From Tuctoria greenei (Eukaryota; Streptophyta; Magnoliopsida; Poales; Poaceae), in the NCBI GenBank assembly GCA_036927565.1, contig JAYESD010000002.1:146699167-146763166 (forward strand): 64,000 bases of DNA, in the 5' to 3' direction. Every line of letters begins with the position of its first letter. The first letter of the stretch is position 1. The notes under the pieces were generated by a model. The model saw only the letters and a list, made by a program, of their open reading frames with translations, had not been told where the DNA came from and searched no databases. This document shows, piece after piece, positions 1 through 10,710 of the stretch. Position numbers and translations under genes: made by a program.

Positions 1-125
1 TCTTTAACAAACAGCAAAACATCTCTCTAGTTTGTTTTTAGGTGAAAAGCAGAATTATATTATTTTTAGCTAAGTACATCCTTATTTTACAAGCACTCAA
101 GAATACAATGAAATTACAACTAAGT
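1..125. other. unassigned left flank
   Basis: AT-rich sequence with no reading frame or repeat that I recognise. Homology with the dispersed repeat R begins at about 126. Confidence 0.5.
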
Positions 126-512
126 ACACTCAGGTACTGCTCTTCATCTTCATGGTACTCACGCAGCATATAGCTTCAAAAGTCAAAACTCAATCCCCAT
201 ACTTGTATAAAAACTCAAATGGATGATCGCACATGAATCTGCTCAGCAAACACAGCTGGCTGAAAACAAGTGTTCAAAGAACTACGGCCAATATCGCTGT
301 AGCGTAATTGAGCAGAAACTTCTTTCTTGTGGTTTCCTTCATCTTTCTCCTGTCACCAAAGAAGAAGAAAAACTAATCCTAATCTGCCCTTCACAATTTC
401 CGTCCAGAAACCTATGTCATCGTCATGCCAAGAAAGATGCTGACGTTGTCATTACCGCAATCATCTTTATCAGATTCGTCGTGGCAGACCAAATCAAGTA
501 TTCCCCCGTTCC
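126..512. repeat. dispersed repeat R, copy 1 (uninterrupted)
   Basis: Positions 126-360 match 18359-18568, 353-390 match 20100-20140, and about 400-490 match 41325-41420, in the same order. Copy 2 is therefore the same repeat opened by large insertions, and this copy gives the paralogous empty sites. It carries a single GTCACCAA where copy 2 has that octamer on both sides of a hAT. The last bases (about 500-525) look like the tip of a Stowaway MITE. No TIRs or coding domain were found, so the class of R is unknown. Confidence 0.75.
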
Positions 513-1175
513 AAAAAGTTTGTCTCTTGATGTACCTGTCTGGCCTCACCTTCGCCTTCCCCACCGCTCACCTTCTTTCCGTCTGCCGCTGCTTGCATGG
601 CGATGGGTTAGCCCGCCCCGTCGCTCCCCCGTCGGCATCCACTCTGGCCCCGGCGTCCATCGCCACCCTATCTTTTCCCTGGGGTTTGATGGCCCCTCCG
701 GTCGCCTCTCCTCGCTTTCCGGTATGCTCCCGTGTCAACACAACCTGCTCCTTCGCTTCCCCCACCGCCTCTGATTTCGACTGCACTCCTTTCTCCTTGC
801 TGAAAACCCCCCTCTCGTCGACGCTTGCGGTGACGTGGTTGACCTCGCCAGGGATGAAGACCCTTCCCTCTCGCTCTTTCCGATTTTGTCGACTGACCTG
901 TCGGAGTCCAATGATGATCGCTCTCGCCGCTCTTCGACCAACCGATCGTCGTCTCGGCCTCCCCGTGTGTTCTTCACTCCTCCCCTCCGTTGGGGGGGGG
1001 GGGGGGGGGGTGGGGGGTTGGAGATGGTCAGCCGTCATTGCTGAAGCCGCTGATCCTCTCAATGTCTCTCATTTTGATTGATCGTTGCCCTTTTGCTTCG
1101 TTTGCGGTTCTTGGTTTGCTGGCAGACCATCCCTCGGGTTCGCCCTCCGCGGCACCCTTCTCGATCCGCCGTTTG
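513..1175. other. GC-rich unassigned segment
   Basis: C-rich pyrimidine-biased DNA with long overlapping open frames on both strands and a G run near 990-1012. The open frames are what GC-rich DNA gives by chance, and none has a domain I recognise. It lies between repeat R and the truncated 5' side of LINE-A. It could be a captured gene fragment, a 5' UTR/ORF1 remnant of the LINE, or another element. Confidence 0.4.
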
Positions 1176-1321
1176 CAGTCGACATCTGTCTGACAGTTTG
1201 GGAATAGAAGGAGAAGGAGGATGTGTTGTGGCATCATTTTTCCAATGCAGTCAGACATCTGTCTGACAGTTTGGGAATAGAGGAGAAGGAGGATGTGTTG
1301 TGGCATTATTTTTCCAATGCA
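1176..1321 (+). repeat. two-copy 73-bp tandem duplication at the LINE-A 5' side
   Basis: The block beginning gacatctgtctgacagtttg at 1181 recurs (with one extra base in front) at 1254, an offset of 73 bp. The repeated block contains the start of the recognisable LINE reading frame, so that frame begins twice. The copies differ by a few substitutions and one indel. Confidence 0.8.
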
Positions 1322-2119
1322 TTGGGCACAAAGAGAGATTGCAGAACAGCGCTGAACAGGGAATACCTGAACCTGCCAGTGTTGGGCCAGCACAACCTAA
1401 TCGATCCCTTTTCAGAGGAAGTGGTTGGCCGTGCAGTGAAGCAACTCCACGCCGAAAAGGCACCTCGCTCGGACGGCTTCACAGGGGAATTCTATAAAGT
1501 TTGTTAGGATTTTATCAAGCAACCAACCATGGATGCCTTGCAATGGTTTTATCACCAGAGACCTGGTCCGATGTGGAAGCTAAATGGAGCCGTGATAACC
1601 TTACTGCCGAAGTCAGACAATGTGGAGAGTGCTAAAGATTTTAGGCCTATTTATCCACTCATTCGGGAAATTATTGTCCAAAATTCTAGCTCTTCGTTTG
1701 GCGCAACATATTAACTATTTGGTTTCTAACTTATAGAGCGCTTTTATCAAAAGGAAGGAACATCCAAGATAATTTTCTATATGTGCGGAATGTAGTCAGG
1801 CTCCACCACAGAAATCAGAAACCCCTTCTTATGCCTTCAAATCTGTTGAGTGCGGCTACCTGTTGCAGATGCTCCTTAAGCTAGGTATTCTGACACAGTG
1901 GATGGACTGGTTAGCCAGGCTTCTATCCTCAGCCTCCTCATCGGTGAAGCTCATTGGGGTGCCAAGTGACTGGATAAAGCATCATCGAGGACTAAGACAG
2001 GGCGACCCTCTATCGCCTCTGCTCTTTGCGCTAGCAATGGATCCATTGGAGTGTATCTTCCGTCTTGCCACGGAGGAGGGTCTACTCTCTCCACTGCCAA
2101 AAGCTTCAGCCAGAATTTG
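1290..2119 (+). pseudogene. LINE-A reverse transcriptase, N-terminal half (broken)
   Basis: Reading across frames gives the pre-RT block with HAEKAPRSDGFTGEFYK (about 1455-1500; family form EKAPGPDGF), then ITLLPKSDNVESAKDFRPI (about 1595-1650), then GLRQGDPLSPLLFA (about 1990-2035), the conserved RT motif of L1 elements. A TAG at about 1505 sits where family members usually have Trp (TGG), and frame changes occur between about 1715 and 1860. The catalytic YADD motif lies beyond the SINE insertion. L1-type RT makes cDNA from its own RNA at a nicked target; this copy cannot do so. Confidence 0.85.
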
Positions 2120-2475
2120 TGAAAGAGAGCTTGACCTAGTGGTTAAGTACTCTGAGTAGCACTACTCAGGTCCTAAGTTCGATTCCTGGTGAGGGCGAAT
2201 TTCAGGCTGAATTTCACAGTATTAAATGCAAATACTCTACAGAGGAAGTCATCATGGGCGCTGGATCTGGAATGCACTTACGAAAATTGTAAAGGTATGG
2301 ACGTGCCGTAATATTGGCTTACGAAGTCTGGTCTACAGTCGTGTGCGTAGTCATCCAGTTATCGTCGCCTTGTTCTAGACAATAGGTTGTGAGTGTCTGC
2401 ATTTGTACCCCCTTGTAATAAATTGGTCATAACCTCCTCAGAAGGGAAGGTCGAGACTTTACCCATCATCTGAAA
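2120..2475 (+). mobile_element. tRNA-derived SINE-like insertion in LINE-A RT
   Basis: A 356-bp segment is flanked by the perfect 8-bp duplication AGAATTTG (2112-2119 and 2476-2483) and separates two contiguous parts of the RT reading frame. Its 5' end resembles a tRNA: an A-box-like tagtggttaag near 2138 and a B-box-like agttcgattcc at 2176-2186, about 38 bp apart. This is the internal RNA polymerase III promoter layout of plant SINEs. It is long for a grass SINE, and I cannot name the family. A truncated composite of two insertions is possible. Confidence 0.75.
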
Positions 2476-2483
2476 AGAATTTG

Positions 2484-3975
2484 GGTTTCTAAGTACGTGA
2501 ACGATGTGGTCATCTTCCTAAATCCAGTCCACGAGGAGGTGAAGACTGCCTTCTGGCTCATGGAAAATTTTGGGCAGGCCATAGGTCTCTGTATTAATCC
2601 TTCAAAGAGTTCGGTTATGTCTGTGCGGGGCAACCAAGTCTCTCTCCCACAGGTCTTGACTGACTTCACGGGCCATCTCTTAGATCCGCCACAAATTTAT
2701 CTCGGGCTCCCGGTGGTGCTTGGCAAGCTCAGATCAATGCACCTGCAACATGTTAAAGACAGGGTCCTGAATAGGATGGCTGGGTGGAAGGGTAATCTCC
2801 TTTCCTTTGCAGGTCGCCGAGAGTTGGTTAGGACTGTCCTTAGCTCGCTCCCCACCTACACGATGTCTGCGCTGAAGCTTCCAAAGCAATTCTTCAAGGA
2901 AATAGATAGAGCACGTTGGGAATTCCTCTAGGTAGGGAACAAGGAGCTCAAAGGAGGGCACTGCAAGGTTGCTTGGGGAAAAGTATGTCGACCATTGGAC
3001 TATAGAAGGCTGGGAATTCTGGACCTAGAAAATATTAGTCGGGTGTTGTGCCTACGTTGGTTATGGAAGGAGTGGTACTCCCCGGACTCGCCATGGGTCG
3101 GCATGTAGACGCCTAACAGGCGAGCTGATCATGACCTATTTTCAATGGCAACTAAAGTCGGCAATGGTCGACATGCAAGTTTTTTGCACTCAAGCTCGAT
3201 CAATGGAACCCCCCCCCCCAAAGTCCTGGCTCCAGGCCTATACCGACATTCTAAACAGAAAAACAAAACAGTAGCAGCGCACAGAGTCAATGGATCGTTG
3301 ATGTTGCTCATGGCCTCACGATGCCATTGCTCAGGGAGTTGGTCTTATTATGGGAGCAGATTCAGAGGGCACATATTGATCTGGTGGAGAACCTAGAAGA
3401 CTCTATCATCTAGACACAGTCATCGTCTGGTGTTTATACTCCAAGATCAGCATACAACCTGTAGTTTGTAGGGGGGGGGGGGGCACGTTCATTGTTCCCT
3501 TCGAGGATTTGGAGAATCTGGGCACCAAATCGGTGTCGGATTTTCACCTGGTTAATGGCGCAAAACCGAATCTGGACATGAGCGAGGCTCTAGAGGAGAG
3601 ATTGGCCCAACAACTATTTTTGTGCTTTCTGCTATCGATCGCTGGAAACGGTTGGGCATCTCCTCCTAGAATGTGCATTCGCCGGAAAGGTCTGGTTGCT
3701 GATTGTAGATTGGGCTCACATCAACGCATTTCGGCCGAACTCCTCACAACTGCACCCAGCCTTTCCGTCTATCCAACACTGGTTCTGTGACCTTTCTTTT
3801 CGACAATATCCTTCCCAGCAAAAGCTGGGGCGCTCACTCACTATCCTAATATGTTACTCTGGCATGAACGAAACAGCCGGGTGTTCAAGCAAAAGGAGTT
3901 CACGGAAGCCCAGGTCGCTCAGAGGATAAAGAACTCGTTGAGACTTTGGCACCAGTCTGGTGCCAAGCATTTTGA
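2484..3975 (+). pseudogene. LINE-A reverse transcriptase, C-terminal half and zinc-binding region (broken)
   Basis: The open stretch from 2497 begins in the RT active-site motif. The expected Y-A-D-D-V-V-I-F reads Y-V-N-D-V-V-I-F, so the first catalytic Asp is Asn. It continues through GLPVVLGK and AGRRELVRTVLSSLPTYTMS. From 2930 on, other frames give KVAWGKVCRPLDYRRLG and IGNG-type and WAPNRC motifs, then ETVGHLLLECAFAGKVW, the C/H pattern of the zinc-binding region found after plant LINE RTs. The recognisable protein ends near GAKHF (about 3975). Several frame changes and homopolymer runs are present. Confidence 0.85.
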
Positions 3976-4048
3976 TCCCATCTGTCTCCCTCTCCTAGGT
4001 CCATATGTTAGGTTTAATCCCACATCGGATATTCATGCTGGGGAAGCC

Positions 4049-4923
4049 TATCGGTACCTTACGTACCGACACCCCTTGGGATTGCAAAGATCACAAGGAA
4101 ACTCCATCTACCATTTTTGAAGACCTCCGAAGGCCCCACATGTCAGGCGTAACCGGACCTGCTTCCCCGACATGGTTAGTCCCAGGGCCGCCACGTGTAT
4201 CATAAGGCCGGAGCTATCACCCACACATGGGAAAGCTCCGGACGGAATACCAGTATGGCACCCCCGGACCTAACCCCGGACAGAGGGAAGCTCCGGTACT
4301 CACACGTGTCCAACAGCACCGGAACTACCCGTCCACGACGGTAAGCTCCAGAGCTGCCACGTGGCGACCGCCGGACCTTCAACTTCAACAATCAGATTGG
4401 TGGACCCCCCAACAGCTTCGGACCTTCAAGGAACAATCAAAGACTTCAAGACCCGATTAAGTGTCATTAATGCCACATTAATAACACACGATCGGATGGC
4501 CCTTAATACTGATAACGACATTGTTAAGGCCCGTTACTAGGCTATTAAGGGTAGTTAACCTCATTAATTGTGTATCAAGCATGTGTAACCGCTGGGGCCA
4601 CATGTCGGGTCAGGCTAACGGTGTAACGACCAGTCCTTATACTATAAAAGGACTGATCGACGATACGACGGTTCCAGACCACTACTGAACTCCCTGAGCT
4701 CGATGAGCTTCTTCTTCTGGAGCTTCTTCTAGACTCACATGCTCAATACAACACCAACACACCCCGTGGAGTAGGGTATTATGCTCAGGCGGCCCGAACC
4801 ACGTAAATCTCTGTGTACACTTGTCTTTCACCTTCTTGAATCTCTGCGCGCCCATTACCGAACTACAACTCCTCGATCTACCAAAGGTAGTGTCGGGAGA
4901 TCTGTCGGATCCAAACACCGACA
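4049..4923 (+). repeat. Tat-1 5' LTR
   Basis: It aligns with 16119-17003 over its whole length. The first base pair pattern is TA here against TG in the 3' copy, a single G-to-A change; it ends CA. The first 23 bp form a near-palindrome (perfect in the 3' copy: arms TGTCGGTAC and GTACCGACA), and the last 22 bp hold TGTCGG and CCGACA arms. Confidence 0.93.
4643..4649 (+). promoter_or_regulatory. TATA box of the Tat-1 5' LTR
   Basis: TATAAAA lies inside a small inverted repeat (agtcctt...aaggact). The same box and inverted repeat recur in the 3' LTR at 16717. It is placed about 280 bp before the LTR end, as expected for a U3/R boundary. Confidence 0.65.
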
Positions 4924-4945
4924 GTTGGCGCGCCATGTAGGGGCG
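4924..4945 (+). other. Tat-1 primer-binding site
   Basis: TGGCGCGCCATGTAGGGG follows the LTR end after two bases. The TGGCGC start matches the 3' CCA-bearing end of a tRNA acceptor. I cannot assign the tRNA with confidence. Confidence 0.6.
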
Positions 4946-4960
4946 CCCGAGATTTCAAGT

Positions 4961-6499
4961 ATGGTGAACTCAGCTGCTGGATCATCCAACGGCAACCCTG
5001 CTGTTCAACCCGCTGGGGGCAATCCCCCCAACATGCAGCAACCAGCAGGTGCCATGGCTCTAGCAGGAGTCATGCCTCCACCGCCACCGCCTGCACCAGC
5101 ACGTCAAGCTAAGCAGCGTGACGGTGCATCGGCGTCGGTCACCTCATCGGCGAATAACAACAATCCTGAACACGCGCTTCATGCAGCGCGTGCTCTTCTC
5201 CAACGTCCACCACCTCCAGGTGCATCCCAGGGTGCAATTGAGCAGCGGAGGGCTGATGTGGAACATCTGGTTGCATTAGAAGCCGACCGCATCTGCAACC
5301 AAGGTCCTCCTCCTTCGGGGCGGGCCCCATCGCAGCACCGGACCGTGTCTGGCAGACTTGGTCTGCATGCTTCCCAAAATAGGAGGCGTGCTGCGTCACA
5401 AGTTACGTCGCTACCTTTTGGGGCACGATGTACTCATACGGTAACCAGGCTTTCAACTCATGACCTCCGGGCGGAGCTTGATCGCCGTTACCGTCAACAG
5501 GACGGTCGCGTCCATATCGAGCGTGCTCGCGAGAGGCGAGAGGCTCAAGACAGTCCTGCTCCCGAGGGAGTAGGAGGAGGATGTTCTGCTCTGGCCATGC
5601 ACCTACGCATGGTCATATGGCCACAAAAGTTCCGGCCTCATCTGTCGGAGAAATTCGACAGGACTGTTAATCCCGTTGAGTTTCTCCAGATTTATTCCAC
5701 CGCAATCCTTGCGGCCGGAGGTAATGAGGCCGTAATGGCCAACTACTTCCCAGTAGCCTTGACTGGGACCGCCAGGTCCTCATTCATGAGCCTTCCTCAC
5801 AACTCCATCAATAGTTAGGAGGAATTGTGCCAACAGTTCACCGCCAATTTGGGGAGTTCATACACCCGACCAGGCACCGAACTGGACCTTTTTGCAGTCG
5901 TGCAGAAGGGGGGAGAATCCCTGCGCTCATTATTCCAGAGGTTCTCCCAGGTACGAAACACCATTCCTTCTATCTCTAGTGCCTCTGTTATCGTGGCATT
6001 TAGACAGGGCGTACAAGATAAGAAGATGCTGGAGAAGCTGGCGATCAAGGAGATCACCAGCGTCATGGAGCTCTTCAGCCTGGCAGACAAGTCTTCCAAA
6101 GCTGCGGAGAGCCGTGAAATGCACTCCAAACCACCTCTGGAGGATGGCAAAAAATCCTCCAAAGGCGAAGCCACTACCTCCGGGAGTGGCAAAAAGAAGA
6201 AAAAGTCTGACGGCAAGAAGAAGCCGTCGGCCGGCACATCTACTGTTGCGGCTGCAGTAGCTCCGAGTGGCCGGGGGCCATGCCCCGAGAAATGAACTCG
6301 GCCATCCTCTGAAGATGGTGGCAACTCCAAAGTGTGGTGTCCCATCCACAAGTCGAACAACCACAACTTGGAGGACTGTCGGGAGGTCCAAAACCTTGCC
6401 GAGCGCTACAACAAGCGTCGGGAAGAAGTTCCTTTCCGTCAGAGGGATGGAAAACAGAAGGTCGATGAAGCTCCGGCTAAAGAGGAGTTAGGCTTCTAG
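4961..6499 (+). pseudogene. Tat-1 gag (broken)
   Basis: The frame starts at ATG 4961, 37 bp after the LTR. It gives a Pro/Ala/Gln-rich N-terminus, then the capsid-like Retrotrans_gag region (VIWPQKFRPHL near 5613, VEFLQIYSTAILAAGG, VALTGTAR, then after a stop the segments SLRSLFQRFSQVRNTIP and VAFRQGVQDKKMLEKLA). A Lys/Ser-rich stretch and the motif WCPIHKSNNHNLEDC (about 6335-6385) follow, the zinc-finger-like CPIH...C of this lineage. TAG at 5816 replaces an expected Trp. A frame change lies near 6290, and TAG at 6497 fits a former CAG. Gag packages the element RNA in the cytoplasm. Confidence 0.85.
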
Positions 6500-7339
6500 G
6501 ACCCTAAAAAGGTCCTGAAGGCTTTTTACACCTCCGTCGACGATGACTCCGATGTCTCTGACAATGAGCGTCGGAAGACCATGAATACCATCTTTGGGGG
6601 TTCGTGGGACATCACCTCCCGCCGTGTCCTCAAGACCATGCGATGGGACATGACCTTAGTAGCTCCTACAGCCAGGGCGGAGCCTCATCAAAAGTGGATG
6701 GACACCACCATCGCTTTTGATGCTTTAGACTGCCCTCGGAACATGATCAGAGTTGGTCAACTACCATTGATGGTATCTCCGACCATCAATAACATTCAAC
6801 TCCACCATGTAATGGTGGACGGAGGTTCGGGGCTGAACCTCATAAGATTCGAAGCTTTTGTCAAGCTTCAGCTCTGACCTTCGGACCTTCGTCCCTCTCG
6901 ACCTTTCCCTGGAGTAGGTTCGGGGGCCATAACACCACTCGGTGCCATTACTCTCCCCGTGACCTTCGGGACTCGGGTGAATTATCGCACTGAGAAGTTG
7001 ATCTTTGACGTCGCTCAGATCAACTTGCCTTTCAATGCCATTCTGGGCAGGCCCGCCTTGTACAAGTTCATGGCTGCTACTCAATATGGCTACCTGGTGT
7101 TGAAGATGCCAACACCAGCTGGCGTTCTTCGGATCCGCGGAGACCGTACTGCCAGAGTGACTGCTCCGGAAGAACTTCATGCGCTTGCTACAGTGCAGGA
7201 GGAAGAATCCAGGCAGGAACAAGCTCCGAAACCCCCGAGCATTCGTCAACGAGGCTCAACCTCCGCACCTCGCGTGCAACCAAGCGGCGACACCAACATC
7301 CCCGTCAAAGTCATCCAAATCGGTTCCGATGCCGCTTAG
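6500..7339 (+). pseudogene. Tat-1 aspartic protease region (broken)
   Basis: The segment around 6580-6877 reads through FGGSWDITSRR and HVMVDGGSGLNLI, the D-G-G-S form of the retroviral-type protease active site seen in Tat elements. A TGA at 6875-6877 (fits CGA to TGA) ends that stretch. The frame resumes at about 6900 with TFGTRVNYRTEKLIFDV, FNAILGRPALYKFMA and GYLVLKMPTP, the usual C-terminal protease part. It ends in TAG at 7337-7339. The protease would cleave the Gag-Pol polyprotein. Confidence 0.83.
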
Positions 7340-7375
7340 ACCACCCGTATATCGGGAGGTCTGAATGACAAATAG

Positions 7376-9270
7376 GAACTCGCACTCAACACTTTCCTTT
7401 GGGCTAATGTCGATGTGTTTGCCTGGCAACCGTCACAAATGTATGGGATCCCTAGGGAAGTGATCAATCATAATCTGAAGATCTATCCTGACGCTCGACC
7501 TGTACATCAGAATCCTCGGAAGCAATCCGTAGAGCGACAGAACTTCATACGACAAGAAGTGAAGAAGTTGCTCGAAGCTGGATTCATCCGTGAAGTCTTC
7601 CATCCAAAATGGATGGCAAACCCAATCGTTGTACCCAAGGCCAATGGGAAGCTTCGGATGTGTATCGACTACACAACACTGAATAAGGCATGCCCAAAAG
7701 ATCCATTCCCACTACCTAGAATAGATCAAATAGTGGATTCTACCTCCGGGTGTGAATTACTGTGTTTCCTAGACACATATTCTGGGTACCATCAAATCAG
7801 AATGTCTAGGGAAGATGAAGAACACACTTCTTTTATCACAGTAGATGGATAGTACTACTATACTGCCATGCCATTTGGTCTCAAGAATGCAGCTTCAACA
7901 TTTGTACGAGCTATGTACAAAACCTTTGGAGAGCTCATCAGAGACGTAGTATAAGTGTATGTTGATGACATCGTCGTCAAGATCAAGGACAAGGAGTCAC
8001 TCCTTGACACCTTGCACACTGTCTTCGACAAGCTGCGGGTCACCCGCACGAAGCTGAACCCGGACAAGTGCGTCTTCGGGGTTAGCTCCGGAACGCTTCT
8101 TGGTTTCCACCACTGGGGCATAGAGGCAAATCCGGCGAATATTAAAGCCAAGGAGATGCGGCCACCAGCCCACATCAAGGACGTCCATAAACTGACTGGA
8201 TGTCTAGCCGCCCTCAGCCGGTTCATCTCACGACTGGCAGACCAGAACCATCCCAAGCTCAAGAATTCAGACCCCTCCGGGAAGGTTCGGAGGTTCCTGA
8301 AGGTGAGTCTGGGTCCCAGCCCCAAGACTTGGTTCTACATGGAGTTATTCCAGACGATCTGGACCCCTCCGGAAGGGTCCGGGTCGCTCCAGTAGAAGCT
8401 CCGGGTTCCTCCAGCAAGGACCCGAGGTCCCCGAAGCAGGTCCGGACTCCTTCGAGAGGGTCCGGGTCGATGTGGAGGAAGCTCCGGGCCCCTCCGGGAG
8501 GGTTCAGACAGTCCAACGCCCAGTGTACTTCATCAGCGAAGTACTACATGATGCCAATACTCGATACCTAGAGGTGCACAAACTGCTTTACGCAGTTCTC
8601 ATTGCCTCCAAGAAGCTTCGCCATTACTTCCAACCTCACAAGATCTCAGTGGTGACTTCTTATCTACTGCGTGCGATCTTGCATAATCCCAACTCAACTG
8701 GGAATATTGCAAATCGAACAGCGGAATTGGCCGAATTCGATCTTGAATTCGTCCCAAGACAAGCTATCAAGAGTCAAGCACTGACGGACTTTGTGGCGGA
8801 ATGGACCCCCTCTCCATCAAACCCTGGGGCCCCTAGTGAGCAGAAGCCGGAACTCAAGGCTCCGGCCTTCACTGAGCCTCACTGGACCCTCTACTTCGAC
8901 GGCTCCATGCAAAAGCAGGGGGCCGGAGCTGGAGTCCTTCTCCTCGCTCCAACCGGGGAGAAGGTAAAATACATGGTCCACCTTGACTTCAAGGCGACCA
9001 ACAACATGGCGGAGTATGAAGCACTCATTTATGGACTAAAGGTGGCACTATCATACGGTGTCAAGCAGCTGTTGGTCAAGGGAGATTCACAGCTCATCAT
9101 TAAATAGGTGAAGGGTGAATGCTCCTGTAACAATCCTCAACTAGCTGCTTATCTCCTTGAAGTCCAGAGGCTTCAGAAGGACTTCGAAATCCTGGATCTC
9201 CACCATGTCCACCGTGTCCATAACGCTGAAGCCGACGAACTCTCGACGAAAGCGTCAACCGGAGCTTCGG
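7376..9270 (+). pseudogene. Tat-1 reverse transcriptase with two RNase H domains (broken)
   Basis: RT motifs in order: FAWQPSQMYGIPREVINH, FIREVFHPKWMANPIVVPK, MCIDYTTLNKACPKDPFPLPR, FLDTYSGYHQI, MPFGLKNA and YVDDIVVK (about 7960). Then comes an unusual Pro/Ser-rich linker, the rest of the first RNase H (QRPVYFISEVLHDANTRY, LIASKKLRHYF), and an archaeal-type RNase H (LYFDGSMQKQGAGAGVLLL, ATNNMAEYEALIYGL, VKGDSQLI, HNAEADELS) with its D, E, D, D residues visible. Stops are TAG 7373 (fits CAG), TAG 7850, TAA 7951 and TAG 9105 (fits CAG). Two RNase H domains are diagnostic of the Tat lineage. Confidence 0.88.
8262..8515 (+). repeat. repeat-bearing linker between RT and RNase H of Tat-1
   Basis: Between LADQNHPKL and QRPVYFISE, where family members have the start of the Ty3-type RNase H, this copy has GC-rich DNA with short direct repeats of the type (g)ggtccgggtcg...gaagctccggg, as at about 8375 and 8460. 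It encodes Pro/Ser/Gly-rich peptide in every frame (for example RVRVAPVEAPGSS). The conserved start of the first RNase H domain is not visible. Either it was replaced, or a hypervariable insert expanded here. Confidence 0.6.
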
Positions 9271-9449
9271 CTCCTGACGGAACCTTCGTCCGGAGGTTGT
9301 CAAAACCCACAGCTCAGCCTGCCGAACTGGGCGAAGGGGGCGAGACCAGCATCCCGAAGTTGGCAGTCCCGATGGCCTTGTTACTATGGCAGCCATCAAG
9401 GGTCGTAGGTGCTGCCGGAAGCTCTGAGCAACCCAGCACGCAAGACTCA

Positions 9450-10710
9450 AATGCTCAAGCAAGCTCCAATGCATGGATCTCGGAGATCCGGAGCTACTTG
9501 AAAGACAATATCCTTCCTGACAATGATATATCCACTGACCGGATAGTCAGATTGGATAAAAGATACACGCTAGTAGAAGGGGATCTCTACCGGCGCGGTG
9601 CCAACGGCGTCCTAATGCGGTGCATCACAAGGGAAGAAGGCTGCGAGCTCCTCGCAGAAATCCATGGAGGCGAGTGTGGGAACCACACGTCTTCCCGCAT
9701 GCTGGTCGGTAAAGCCTTCCGGCATGGATTCTACTGGCCTACAGCGCTCTAGGATGCAACTGAGCTGGTGAAGAAATGCGAAGCATGCCAGTTCCATGCA
9801 AAGCAAATTCACACGCCATCTCAGCCTCTACAAATGATACCTCCTACATGGCCTTTCACTGTGTGGGGGGATGGACATCTTGGGACCTTTCCCAAGAGCC
9901 GTCGGAGGTTACAAGTTCCTGTATGTTGCCATTGACAAGTTCACCAAATGGTTGGAAGCGATTCCAGTTGTGACAATAAACAAGCAATCAGATATCAACT
10001 TTTTGCAGTCCATCGTATGCAGATTTGGAGTCCCGAACAAAATCATAACAGATAATGGGACCCATTTCACAAGCTCTGCTTTCCAAGGATACTACAAAGA
10101 CCTCGGCATCCAAGTCAGCTACGCCTCCATAGCTCACCCGGCAAGCAATGGCCAAGACGAGAGAGCAAATGCAGAAATCCTGAAAGGACTCAAGACGCGC
10201 ACATATGAGCGCCTAAAAAAACATGGAGCCAACTGGATCGAAGAGCTTCCGCCCACTCTGTGGGCCAACAGGATAACTCTAAACCGGTCAACTGGAGAGA
10301 CACCCTTCTTCCTGGTGTACGGACCTGAAGCAGTCCTTCCTCCAGAAATCACCTTGGGGTCGCTCCGGGTCCGGACCTCCGACGAAGCCACGCAGGACCA
10401 GCTCCGGCGTGAAGACCTTGACCTCCTTGAAGAGGGAAGGTGTCGAGCAGCTGTTCGGAATGCCCGATACCGCCAAGCTCTTCGGCGCTATCACCAACGG
10501 CATGTTCACAGCCGACAGCTCGAGGAAGGTGATCTGGTGCTACGGAGAATACAATCCAGAGAAGGGTTAAACAAACTCTCCCCCAGCTGGGAGGGACCCT
10601 TCCGAGTGATCAAAGTATCCCGTCCCGGATGCGTTCACTTGGCAACTGAGGATGGGACACCTCTCCCAAATCCTTGGAACATTGAGCACCTCCGTAAGTT
10701 CTATGCTTAA
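9450..10710 (+). pseudogene. Tat-1 integrase (nearly complete, one stop and one frameshift)
   Basis: The N-terminal zinc-binding HHCC region reads EIHGGECGNH...CEACQFHAK (about 9655-9800). The catalytic core follows: MDILGPFPRAVGG (first Asp), ITDNGTHF (second Asp), and NGQDERANAEIL (Glu). The C-terminal part includes GDLVLRRI and LSPSWEGPFRV and ends at TAA 10708-10710 after NIEHLRKFYA. TAG at 9750 fits a former CAG, and a frame change occurs near 9866 in a G-rich run. Integrase joins the element cDNA to host DNA in the nucleus. Confidence 0.9.

Noticed and set aside
990..1012. Long G run as a quadruplex regulator
   Set aside because: Single homopolymer runs of G or C also occur at 3207, 3471 and 16478 in decayed elements. 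They are as likely slippage or sequencing effects.
223..1193. Long overlapping open frames on both strands near 223-1193 as host genes
   Set aside because: The DNA is GC- and pyrimidine-rich, frames occur in every phase, and none has a recognisable domain or plausible gene structure. Part is the dispersed repeat R.
5139..5399. Antisense frame opposite Tat-1 gag
   Set aside because: Shadow of the gag frame, with no start context, motif or match to the real antisense gene.
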